From positions 310,001 through 374,000 of the forward strand of contig NZ_FQYP01000006.1 of the NCBI RefSeq assembly GCF_900141785.1: a stretch of 64,000 nt of DNA, in the 5' to 3' direction. This document shows positions 46,176 through 55,008 of the stretch, in pieces. A program made the position numbers and the translations under genes. Each line of letters opens with the position of its first letter. Position 1 is the stretch's first letter. Under the pieces are notes generated by a model that saw only the letters and a list, made by a program, of their open reading frames with translations, did not search any database and was not told where the DNA came from. The DNA comes from Aquimarina spongiae (GTDB lineage: Bacteria; Bacteroidota; Bacteroidia; Flavobacteriales; Flavobacteriaceae).

Positions 46176-49100
46176 ATGCAAATTAAAAAGGTTTTAGTTG
46201 CCAATCGTGGTGAAATTGCCATTAGAATTTTTAGAGCTTGTACAGAAATCGGGCTACAAACTGTAGGGGTGTATACCTACGAGGATCGTTATTCTTTACA
46301 CCGATATAAAGCTGATGAAGCCTATCAAATTGGAGAAAATCACGAGCCATTAAAACCTTATTTAAATATTCCTGAGATCATTAAAGTTGCCAAAAGAAAC
46401 AATGTAGACGCGATTCATCCGGGATATGGTTTTCTTTCTGAGAACGCTGACTTTGCAGAGCAATGTCAGGAAAATGGAATCATTTTTATAGGACCAAAAG
46501 TATCAGTATTGCGTTCGTTAGGAGATAAGATCACTGCAAAGAAGGTGGCTATAGAGAATAACATTCCTATCATCGAAAGCAACAAAGAAGATCTTGTAGA
46601 TATAAAGGTAGCATTGAAAGAAGCTAAGCGAATTGGATTTCCGGTAATGCTGAAAGCAGCATCTGGAGGAGGTGGTCGAGGTATGCGTGTGATTAGAAAT
46701 GCAGAAGAATTAGAAAAAGCGTATCCCGAATCAAGAAGAGAGGCTCTTAATGCATTTGGAGACGATACGGTGTTTCTTGAGAAGTTTGTGGAGAATCCAA
46801 AACATATCGAAATACAGATTGTAGCAGATCATCATGGTAATATGGTGCATCTTTTTGAACGAGATTGTTCGGTACAAAGACGCTACCAAAAAGTAATCGA
46901 ATACGCTCCTTCGTTTGGCGTAGCTCAGGATATTTTGGACAATTTGTATAATTACGCACTTACGATATGTAAGGCAGTAGATTATAACAATATCGGTACA
47001 GTAGAATTTCTGGTAGATGATGATGGAAGTATTTATTTTATAGAAGTAAACCCAAGAGTACAGGTAGAACATACAGTTACCGAAATTGTAACTGGGATTG
47101 ATTTAATCAAAGCTCAGATTTTTATTGCAGGAGGATACCAACTTTCTGATAAACAAATTAAAATAGGAAGTCAGGAGAGCTTAAAAGTCAACGGATATGC
47201 AGTACAGTGTAGAATCACTACAGAAGATCCGGAAAATGACTTTAAACCAGATTATGGAACCATTTCTACCTATCGTAGTGCTTCAGGATTTGGGATTCGA
47301 TTAGATGCTGGTAGTGTATATCAAGGGGTAACAATTTCTCCTTTCTTTGATTCGATGCTAGTAAAAGTTTCTGCCAATAGTAGAACCTTAGACGGTGCTT
47401 GTAGAAAAATGAGGAGAGCGCTCTCTGAGTTCAGAATTAGAGGGGTGAAAACCAACATGCCTTTCCTGGATAATATTCTGAATCATGATACCTTCAGAAA
47501 AGGTGCGGTAACGGTAAACTTCATTAGAGATACGAAAGAACTTTTCAAAATAAAAGAATCTCGTAACAGAGCAACCAAACTGGCTAATTTCTTAGGGGAT
47601 GTTATCGTAAATGGAAATCCAGATGTAAAGAAATTAGATCCAACCAAAACTTTTGTAACGCCACAAGTACCTAAGTTTGATGAAAAAGGTGGATACCAGA
47701 AAGGAACCAAAGACTTGCTTACAGAACTAGGGCCAGAAAAGTTTGCAGAATGGTTAAAAAATGAGAAAAAAATCCATTTTACAGATACCACAATGCGAGA
47801 TGCGCATCAAAGTTTGTTGGCAACACGTATGCGAACCTATGATATGCTGAAAGTGGCAGAAGGTTTTGCAAAAAACCATCCACAAGTTTTCAGTATGGAA
47901 GTATGGGGTGGAGCAACATTTGATGTATGTCTGCGATTCTTAAGAGAAAATCCTTGGGAGCGTCTTAGACTGCTTCGTGAGGCGATGCCTAATATTCTGT
48001 TGCAGATGTTAATCAGAGGGTCAAACGGAGTTGGATATACAGCATACCCAGATAATTTGATTGGTAAATTTGTAGAACAATCCTGGGAAAACGGAGTAGA
48101 TGTATTCCGAATTTTTGATTCTTTAAACTGGATGCAGTCTATTGCGCCTTGTATCGAGCATGTTCGGACTAGAACTGGAGGATTGGCAGAAGGGTCATTA
48201 TGCTATACCGGGGATATTTTGGATCCAAAAAGAACAAAATACACCTTGGAGTATTATGTGCAATTGGCAAAGGATATAGAAAATGCTGGTGCACATATTT
48301 TAGGAATTAAAGATATGGCTGGGTTGTTAAAACCTTATGCAGCCTATGAGTTAGTTTCTGCATTAAAGTCAGAGATTAATATTCCTATTCATTTACATAC
48401 GCATGATACCTCTTCGGTACAATCCGCTACATACCTCAAAGCTATGGAAGCAGGGGTGGATGTAGTAGATGTGGCTCTGGGAGGACTTTCAGGATTAACG
48501 GCGCAACCTAATTTCAACTCTTTGGTAGAAGTGCTTAAGTATCACGAAAGAGAGAACGAAATGGATATTCAAAAGCTTAACGAATATTCTAATTATTGGG
48601 AAGCGGTGAGAGAATACTATTATGTATTCGAATCTGGATTAAAAGCTGGTACGGGAGAAGTATATCAACACGAAATTCCAGGAGGACAATACTCAAACCT
48701 TAAACCTCAAGCTCAAGGTTTAGGATTAGCAGATCGTTTTCATGAGATTACAAAGATGTACGGAGAAGTAAACGAATTGTTTGGAGATATTGTCAAAGTA
48801 ACACCAAGTTCTAAAGTGGTTGGGGATATGGCGCAGTACCTAGTGAGTAATAACTTGACCATAGAAGATGTAAAAGAAAGGGGAGAAACCATTTCTTTTC
48901 CTCAATCTGTAGTAAGCTTGTTCAAAGGTGAACTGGGGCAACCAGAAGGAGGATTCCCTAAAGAGCTTCAAAAATCAATATTAAAAGATCAAAAACCTTT
49001 TACAGATCGACCCAATGCGCATCTGGAGCCTATTGATTTTGAAGAAGAATACAAAGATTTTGAAAAGGTATTCAAAAAAGGAATGGGAAGAGAGTTAGAC

Positions 49101-49628
49101 ATTACTGATTTCCTATCTTATAAATTGTATCCAAAAGTATTTGCAGGAGCTTATAACCATCACTTAAAGTATGGGAATGTAATGAATATTCCAACAAAGA
49201 ATTTCTTCTATGGGATGACTCCGGGAGAAGAGATTATTGTACAGTTGGATAAAGGAAAAATACTATTGATCGAATTAGTATCGATAGGAGAGCCTAATGA
49301 AGAAGGTAAAGTAACCGTTTTCTTCAAAGTAAATGGGCAAACTCGAAATGTACAGATACAAGACAATTCGATAAAAGTGGATAAAGTAGTACATGCCAAA
49401 GCAGATAAAGCCGATGCCAAACAAATTGGAGCACCGCTTCAAGGTTCTTTGTCCTCAATATTGGTGAAAACAGGTCAGGAAGTCAAGAAAAATGATCCAT
49501 TATTTATCATCGAAGCGATGAAAATGGAAACTACCATTACAGCCAACGAAGATGCTGTAGTCAAAAAGATTGTCCTAAAAGGTGGAACAATGGTGGAAGC
49601 AGATGATTTGGTGATTACTTTAAAATAG
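46176..49628 (+). CDS. pyc: Pyruvate carboxylase
   Basis: Carboxylates pyruvate to oxaloacetate to refill the TCA cycle and feed gluconeogenesis. A single-chain enzyme of 1150 residues: biotin carboxylase domain (about 1-455, KAASGGGGRGMR and EVNPRVQVEHTVTE), carboxyltransferase domain (about 530-820, TTMRDAHQSLLATRMRT) and a C-terminal biotinyl domain with EAMKMETT (biotinyl lysine near 1116). BirA at 20 kb would supply the biotin. Transcription appears to have its own promoter and terminator. Confidence 0.97.
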   Translation: MQIKKVLVANRGEIAIRIFRACTEIGLQTVGVYTYEDRYSLHRYKADEAYQIGENHEPLKPYLNIPEIIKVAKRNNVDAIHPGYGFLSENADFAEQCQENGIIFIGPKVSVLRSLGDKITAKKVAIENNIPIIESNKEDLVDIKVALKEAKRIGFPVMLKAASGGGGRGMRVIRNAEELEKAYPESRREALNAFGDDTVFLEKFVENPKHIEIQIVADHHGNMVHLFERDCSVQRRYQKVIEYAPSFGVAQDILDNLYNYALTICKAVDYNNIGTVEFLVDDDGSIYFIEVNPRVQVEHTVTEIVTGIDLIKAQIFIAGGYQLSDKQIKIGSQESLKVNGYAVQCRITTEDPENDFKPDYGTISTYRSASGFGIRLDAGSVYQGVTISPFFDSMLVKVSANSRTLDGACRKMRRALSEFRIRGVKTNMPFLDNILNHDTFRKGAVTVNFIRDTKELFKIKESRNRATKLANFLGDVIVNGNPDVKKLDPTKTFVTPQVPKFDEKGGYQKGTKDLLTELGPEKFAEWLKNEKKIHFTDTTMRDAHQSLLATRMRTYDMLKVAEGFAKNHPQVFSMEVWGGATFDVCLRFLRENPWERLRLLREAMPNILLQMLIRGSNGVGYTAYPDNLIGKFVEQSWENGVDVFRIFDSLNWMQSIAPCIEHVRTRTGGLAEGSLCYTGDILDPKRTKYTLEYYVQLAKDIENAGAHILGIKDMAGLLKPYAAYELVSALKSEINIPIHLHTHDTSSVQSATYLKAMEAGVDVVDVALGGLSGLTAQPNFNSLVEVLKYHERENEMDIQKLNEYSNYWEAVREYYYVFESGLKAGTGEVYQHEIPGGQYSNLKPQAQGLGLADRFHEITKMYGEVNELFGDIVKVTPSSKVVGDMAQYLVSNNLTIEDVKERGETISFPQSVVSLFKGELGQPEGGFPKELQKSILKDQKPFTDRPNAHLEPIDFEEEYKDFEKVFKKGMGRELDITDFLSYKLYPKVFAGAYNHHLKYGNVMNIPTKNFFYGMTPGEEIIVQLDKGKILLIELVSIGEPNEEGKVTVFFKVNGQTRNVQIQDNSIKVDKVVHAKADKADAKQIGAPLQGSLSSILVKTGQEVKKNDPLFIIEAMKMETTITANEDAVVKKIVLKGGTMVEADDLVITLK

Positions 49629-49660
49629 CATTCTCATTACAGCTTAAAAACCTTATCTAG

Positions 49661-49696
49661 AACCTTGCAAAACTTAGTTTGCAAGGTTCTTTTTTT
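49661..49696 (+). terminator. Terminator after pyc
   Basis: AACCTTGCAAA (49661-49671) pairs with TTTGCAAGGTT (49678-49688), followed by C and a run of eight T. Confidence 0.88.
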
Positions 49697-49716
49697 ATAA
49701 CAATAAACGGTTGTTA

Positions 49717-49887
49717 TTAATGACAGGCAAAAATGCAATTATCATTATGAACACTGGATCTGCAGCCAAGTACATCCGGCTTAACACTTGGAAGATTGTC
49801 ATAATTACCTCCTTGTACACTTTTCTTCTGAAGGTCAGAAATAACATTTTTCTTGAATGCCAGTTTGTTTAAATTCTGTTTTTTCAT
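49717..49887 (-). CDS. Short GG-leader peptide, RiPP precursor candidate 2
   Basis: 56 residues, read by hand from the ATG at 49885-49887 to TAA at 49717-49719. The leader of 27 residues ends in GG (VQGG) and is identical to that of the peptide at 50335 at 19 of 27 positions, including MKK, NLNKL and ISDLQKK. The core (28-56) has Cys 42, 51 and 55 and ends in CIFACH. The leader motif is that of Bacteroidota class I lanthipeptide-type precursors (KLxLxKxxISxL). No modification gene is in the window. Confidence 0.75.
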   Translation of the reverse strand: MKKQNLNKLAFKKNVISDLQKKSVQGGNYDNLPSVKPDVLGCRSSVHNDNCIFACH

Positions 49888-50102
49888 TTTTTAAATGATT
49901 TATGTATTAATGTGCCTGAACAGTTATAGACACTCAGGTTTGTGTCTAGAATAATATTCTTGAAAGACAGTACTGTTCTTTATTAATGTCGTGATAAAAA
50001 GAAATGTTATCCTAAAACTGAAACTTTTTTAATTCTTTTGAATATTGATTAGAAGTAGATGTTTGTTTATCTCTATGAAATAAGGTCATATGGATCAATT
50101 AA

Positions 50103-50128
50103 AAACGGGGCTTTCAAAAGCCCCGTTT
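50103..50128 (-). terminator. Terminator after the 50335 precursor gene
   Basis: AAACGGGGCTT (50103-50113) pairs with AAGCCCCGTTT (50118-50128) around a four-base loop. The reverse strand continues with TTTTTAATT. It separates the two precursor genes into different transcripts. Confidence 0.7.
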
Positions 50129-50152
50129 CTTACTTATAAATAATTGGTTGGA

Positions 50153-50335
50153 TTAACCAAAATGGCATGGTGCAGGAAAAGCTTCCAAACTTTCACCTGG
50201 GCCACAGGTACCTAAATCAGAATGACAAGTTCCTCCAATAGAACCAGGTAAGTTACCTCCATTTAATGTTTTCTTTTGAAGGTCAGAAATAATGTTTTTG
50301 TTTAAAGACAATTTGTTCAAATTTCTCTTTTTCAT
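50153..50335 (-). CDS. Short GG-leader peptide, RiPP precursor candidate 1
   Basis: 60 residues. The leader (1-27) shows NLNKLSLNKNIISDLQKK and ends in NGG, typical of class I lanthipeptide-like precursors of Bacteroidota. The core (28-60) is Gly, Pro and Cys rich, with Cys 37, 44 and 57, and Ser/Thr at 32, 36, 39, 43 and 49 that could be dehydrated. It ends in PCHFG. It is divergent from the SGNH-MBOAT operon. Lanthipeptide status is inference; another GG-leader exported peptide is possible. Confidence 0.78.
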   Translation of the reverse strand: MKKRNLNKLSLNKNIISDLQKKTLNGGNLPGSIGGTCHSDLGTCGPGESLEAFPAPCHFG

Positions 50336-50491
50336 TGTGAAATATTTAAGGTTAATAATTATTAAACTAAAGTTAGGTTTTATGTTTATTAAGTTTTTCT
50401 CAACTTCAGTTAAACTTAACCCAAAATGGAATTTAATTAGCTTGATCCTTACCTCATTAAATTCATATAAAACTGTTTTTAATAATGATCA

Positions 50492-52069
50492 ATGAGCAGT
50501 AAAAACTTTGAAGTTTGCAAAATCTTTCTATTTTTACTAAATAAGAGGAAAATACCCCGGGAAACGTTGAAAATTAGGCCTATTCAAATATCATTGTTTA
50601 TATTTTTGGTGTTAGGAGCATTGTTTGGATTAATGTTCTTGAGTCAGAAAGGAGGAGTGCAAAAAGAGCAAACTCAGGATGATGGTTTTTCCTACGAAGG
50701 CGTTTCGTTGAAATATCCTACCTACACCACCTTTTTGGGCTTAGAAAAAGATTCGTCGCTTACCAGACAAGATATTCTGGAAGTTACTGAGATCGTTACT
50801 CCTTTGGAAATAGAAACTCCAGAGGATAATCAGATTGCAGAAGTGCAACAAATCAAACAATTACCGGATTTTTCGAAAATTGATACTACCCGGTTAGTAC
50901 GAATACGATATCCCGATAGCAATCCGGATTTTGCTAACCAATTGCGTAGAAAGTTATCTTCAAAATCATGTAGAATTCTACATTATGGAGATTCTCAGAT
51001 CGAAGGAGATAGAATTACCGCCTATTTACGAAACCGATTACAGCATATGTACGGAGGTAGCGGTCCTGGATTCATACCATTATTGCCTGTTTACCGTCAA
51101 ATAAGTGCTATTGTAGAACCTAGTGAAAATTGGGAACGATATGCCTTTTTCGATCCTACAAAAAAGAAGTTTTCGCATAGGAAGTATGGAGCTTATCTTT
51201 CGGTATCTCGTTTTACCGAGTATCAGAAAAAACTACCTGATAGTGCTGTACTAGATTCCTTGCCAATAATCAAAGCTTCGGTTACCATTGGGAAGTCCAA
51301 AAAAACCTATGCAAAGTTTCGAAGGTTTACTGACATTGGTTTGCATTATGGCAATTGTAACGTTCCTATCAAGATTTCTGTGTACAATGAAGGGGAACTG
51401 ATTCAGCAAGATAGTTTAATACCTGATGGACGATATCATCAATACAAAATTAGGACATTAACTACACCAACCAACCTCAAAATAGAATTAGAAGGGAAGG
51501 TAAGTGCAGATTTTTATGGATTAACACTGGATGGTGGATCAAGAGTACAAATTGATAATATAGCCATGCGTGGAGCCTCAGGAACCATATTTGCAAGGGC
51601 TAATGCAACTACTTACTCACGAATGGTGAGACAGTTGAAACCCAAAATAGTGATCATGCAGTATGGGGGTAATACTATGCCTTATCTCAAAGATTCTACC
51701 GATGTCGATAAATACGCAAATCGCATCAAAACCCAGGTCAATTGGATACGAAGAAGAGCCAAAAATGCTAACTTTATATTTATAGGCCCTACAGATATGT
51801 GCTTACCAGTTAATGGTAAAATGGAAACCTATCCCTTATTGCCTTATCTCAATACTAAGTTGATGGAAACCTGTTTGTCAAATGATGTAGCATATTGGAG
51901 TATGTATGATGCTATGGGAGGGAAAGGATCTATGGAGTTATGGGTAGAAGAAAAACTTACTGCCAAAGACTATATGCATTTTACCTGGAAAGGAACCAAA
52001 ATAATTTCTGAACTATTTTTTACTGCCCTATACCTAGACCTTAAAGAACCCGAAAAAAATGAAGTGTAA
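50492..52069 (+). CDS. SGNH/GDSL hydrolase-like membrane protein
   Basis: 525 residues. One membrane helix at about 29-50 puts the rest outside the cytoplasm. LHYGDSQIEGD carries the block I Ser, MQYGGN the block III Asn region and DYMHFTWKG the catalytic Asp-His pair. In this setting, next to an MBOAT, such proteins transfer or remove O-acetyl groups on glycans. Overlaps the next gene by 11 bases. Confidence 0.82.
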   Translation: MSSKNFEVCKIFLFLLNKRKIPRETLKIRPIQISLFIFLVLGALFGLMFLSQKGGVQKEQTQDDGFSYEGVSLKYPTYTTFLGLEKDSSLTRQDILEVTEIVTPLEIETPEDNQIAEVQQIKQLPDFSKIDTTRLVRIRYPDSNPDFANQLRRKLSSKSCRILHYGDSQIEGDRITAYLRNRLQHMYGGSGPGFIPLLPVYRQISAIVEPSENWERYAFFDPTKKKFSHRKYGAYLSVSRFTEYQKKLPDSAVLDSLPIIKASVTIGKSKKTYAKFRRFTDIGLHYGNCNVPIKISVYNEGELIQQDSLIPDGRYHQYKIRTLTTPTNLKIELEGKVSADFYGLTLDGGSRVQIDNIAMRGASGTIFARANATTYSRMVRQLKPKIVIMQYGGNTMPYLKDSTDVDKYANRIKTQVNWIRRRAKNANFIFIGPTDMCLPVNGKMETYPLLPYLNTKLMETCLSNDVAYWSMYDAMGGKGSMELWVEEKLTAKDYMHFTWKGTKIISELFFTALYLDLKEPEKNEV

Positions 52070-53336
52070 AAAACTGTTGTTTTACCTATACTTAGTTGCG
52101 GTACCTGCTATGGCGCAAACTTATGTGTTAGATTCTATAGAAGGAAAATATCCCTTTGTGAACTGGAAAGCCAATACGATAAAAATGGCAGAGTATTCTC
52201 CCGCTTTCAAGACTCTTTTTCATAAAATGGACACCATAGCAAAGGGAGGAAAAACCGATTTGCATATTTTTCATATCGGAGGCTCTCATATCCAGGCAGA
52301 TATTTATTCTAATCGTTTGAGATCGTATTTACAGACCATGGGCCCAACGGCCAAAGGGCAAAGAGGTTTTATCTATCCTTATAAAATTGCCAAAACCAAT
52401 AATCCCGGTAACTACAGAGTAGAACATGATGGAGAGTGGCAAGGATATCGCTGTTCGGTAAGAAAAGATAGCGTAGCTTGGGGACTCTCTGGAGTAACCG
52501 CTGTATTCAAAGATTCTTTGGCCAATGTAAAAATTAAGGCTAATGGGAACAACTATCATCAAGATATGTATGATTTTGACAAGATCAGAATCTTTTATGA
52601 TGATTGGAGTACGGACTACGAAATTGCTTTTAAAGAGGCTGGATTGGTCTCAGAAATAAAAGAGAACAAAGATGCGCACTTTATCGAGTATAAACTGACC
52701 AAAAAAGTAGAGGAGATCGACTTCTGTATTCGAAGAGTTGAAGATCATGAAGAAGCTGAGTTCTTAATGATGGGAATAGAATTGATGAATGATAATAAAG
52801 GAATTCAATATACCTCTATCGGAGTGAATGGAGGAAGTTTTTCATACTACGAACGATGCGAATATTTTGATGATCAACTGTTATTGTATAAACCGGATCT
52901 GTTTATTGTTTCGGTGGGAACAAACGATGCCTATCATCCAGATTTTGAGCCTCAGGAATACAAACAACAATATACCAATCTGATAAAACTGATTCAAAAG
53001 GCAAATCCCGAGTGTGCAGTACTGCTTACCGTACCCAACGATTCTTATTACAAAAAGAAAGTGCCAAACCCTAGAACGAGAATAGCAAGAAAAATGATTT
53101 ATGAAGTTGCCAAAGAACAACAAATGGCAGTTTGGGATTTTTACGAAATTATGGGTGGCTTTAACTCATCTAGAGATTGGTATAATAACAAACTAATGCC
53201 CAAAGATCGAATACATTTTACCGTAAAAGGATATCGAATCAAAGCAGATTTGTTATTACAGGCATTAGCGAATGCCTGGGAAAAAGAACTGCAAGTACCG
53301 AACAATTCGATTTTGAATAACATTATTAATGAATAG
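52059..53336 (+). CDS. SGNH hydrolase-like secreted protein with altered block I
   Basis: 425 residues with a signal peptide ending near PAMA. The block I is HIGGSHIQAD, so the usual Asp before the nucleophile is Gly. Block III is VGTNDAYHPD, and the C-terminal DRIHFTVKG provides Asp and His. The catalytic triad may be intact, but the oxyanion-side change is unusual. Likely partner of the preceding SGNH protein and of the MBOAT. Confidence 0.82.
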   Translation: MKCKKLLFYLYLVAVPAMAQTYVLDSIEGKYPFVNWKANTIKMAEYSPAFKTLFHKMDTIAKGGKTDLHIFHIGGSHIQADIYSNRLRSYLQTMGPTAKGQRGFIYPYKIAKTNNPGNYRVEHDGEWQGYRCSVRKDSVAWGLSGVTAVFKDSLANVKIKANGNNYHQDMYDFDKIRIFYDDWSTDYEIAFKEAGLVSEIKENKDAHFIEYKLTKKVEEIDFCIRRVEDHEEAEFLMMGIELMNDNKGIQYTSIGVNGGSFSYYERCEYFDDQLLLYKPDLFIVSVGTNDAYHPDFEPQEYKQQYTNLIKLIQKANPECAVLLTVPNDSYYKKKVPNPRTRIARKMIYEVAKEQQMAVWDFYEIMGGFNSSRDWYNNKLMPKDRIHFTVKGYRIKADLLLQALANAWEKELQVPNNSILNNIINE

Positions 53337-54987
53337 ATTATTAGACATATTTTCATTTTCAGAGGACTCTCCTTTAATCTTTACTCAAGCAGATTTTTGG
53401 GTGTTCTTCTCGGTGGTCTATTTTATCTATGCGATTGTTTACAGTAAAAAAAGCCTTAGGAGTGCATATCTTTTTGCGATAAGTATCCTTTTTTATTACA
53501 AAACAAGTGGGCTTTTTATTGGGATTCTGCTTTTTAGTACGATCAATGATTTCTTTTTGGGAAAAGCTATTTACAGGAGTAAATCGGTCATTTTGCAAAA
53601 GTTCCTGGTAGCGATTAGTGTAATTATCAATTTGGGTACACTCTGCTACTTTAAATATGCCTATTTTTTTACAGATTCCTATAATTATTTGTTTCAGACC
53701 AATTATGAGGTTATCAATTATCTTGCGCAATGGGCCAACACCTGGGGAGAGGTAGATTATTTTACAGTTGATAAGATCATTTTACCAGTGGGGATTTCGT
53801 TTTATACGTTCCAGACGATTAGTTATAGTGTAGATATTTATAGAAAGCAAATTAAACCGCTCAACTCTATTATCGACTTTGGCTTTTTTGTAAGCTTTTT
53901 TCCGCAGTTGGTTGCCGGCCCAATTGTACGAGCGGCGGATTTTGTTCCACAGATCCGAAAGGAAATAAAGATCACCAAAGTAGAATTCGGACAAGCAACT
54001 TATATGATCCTAAAAGGATTGATCAAAAAAATGTTGTTTGCAGATTATATCGCGGCAAATTTTATGGATCGGGTTTTTGATGTACCCGAAATGTTTTCTG
54101 GATTTACCAATATTATGGCGATGTTTGGATACTCCCTACAGATTTATGGAGATTTTTCTGGGTATACGGATATCGCAATAGGCTTGGCATTATTAATGGG
54201 ATATAAATTACCGATCAATTTTGATTCTCCATACAAAGCGATTCACTGTGGTGATTTCTGGAAACGTTGGCATATTTCTTTATCAAGTTGGTTAAAGGAT
54301 TATCTATACATTCCTATTGGAGGTAATCGTAATGGGAGTATTTTTTCATATGCTTTTATTTTGGTTTTTACCTTTCTTGGGGTATTTGCAGTGTCTGATT
54401 ATGGAATAGCTCTGATAGCGGCTTCGGGGGTAGGTTTCATGTTGATTATTACTTTGTTTTCTTCGCGATTAGCTTGGCATTTTAATAGAAATGTAAATAT
54501 TATGATCACCATGTTGATCGGAGGGTTGTGGCACGGAGCTTCCTGGAAATTTGTCATATGGGGAGGACTTAATGGAGTGGGAATTGTGGTGTACAAATAC
54601 TGGAGAAAGATTAGTCCGTACGAAAATTCTAAAGCCTGGTATGCCTTATTATGGAGAATTGCATTGACTTTTGTTTTTATCACATTTACTAGAATCTATT
54701 TTAGAGGAAATAGTATGGATCATATCGAACGGTTTTACCAGCAAGTAGCAACAAACATGGACTGGGGAAATGCATTGGCTGTGCTTTGGGAATATAGAGT
54801 GGTATTTATCGTGATGCTTATAGGCTATATTACCCATTGGTTGCCATATAAAACAAAGGATTGGATAGAAGCTTTATTTATAAAGAGTCATTTTATCATT
54901 AAAGCTATAGTGGCTACTTTGGTAGCAATTATTTGCTATCAAACCTATGCTGCCGATTTCCAGCCATTCATATATTTCCAGTTTTAG
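53329..54987 (+). CDS. MBOAT family O-acyltransferase
   Basis: 552 residues with about 12 membrane helices. PYKAIHCGDFWKRWHISLSSWLKDYLYIPIGGNR (motif in consecutive pieces, positions about 303-336) and GGLWHGASWKF with the conserved His are the MBOAT signature, closest in style to AlgI. Moves acetyl groups across the inner membrane for modification of an exported polysaccharide. Overlaps the previous gene by eight bases. Confidence 0.92.
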   Translation: MNRLLDIFSFSEDSPLIFTQADFWVFFSVVYFIYAIVYSKKSLRSAYLFAISILFYYKTSGLFIGILLFSTINDFFLGKAIYRSKSVILQKFLVAISVIINLGTLCYFKYAYFFTDSYNYLFQTNYEVINYLAQWANTWGEVDYFTVDKIILPVGISFYTFQTISYSVDIYRKQIKPLNSIIDFGFFVSFFPQLVAGPIVRAADFVPQIRKEIKITKVEFGQATYMILKGLIKKMLFADYIAANFMDRVFDVPEMFSGFTNIMAMFGYSLQIYGDFSGYTDIAIGLALLMGYKLPINFDSPYKAIHCGDFWKRWHISLSSWLKDYLYIPIGGNRNGSIFSYAFILVFTFLGVFAVSDYGIALIAASGVGFMLIITLFSSRLAWHFNRNVNIMITMLIGGLWHGASWKFVIWGGLNGVGIVVYKYWRKISPYENSKAWYALLWRIALTFVFITFTRIYFRGNSMDHIERFYQQVATNMDWGNALAVLWEYRVVFIVMLIGYITHWLPYKTKDWIEALFIKSHFIIKAIVATLVAIICYQTYAADFQPFIYFQF

Positions 54988-55008
54988 AGATTTTTGCAAG
55001 CGTTATGC

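Noticed and set aside
49697..49717. Inverted repeat ATAACAA/TTGTTAT at the end of the second precursor gene
   Set aside because: No T run on the reverse strand, so I cannot call it a terminator for that gene.
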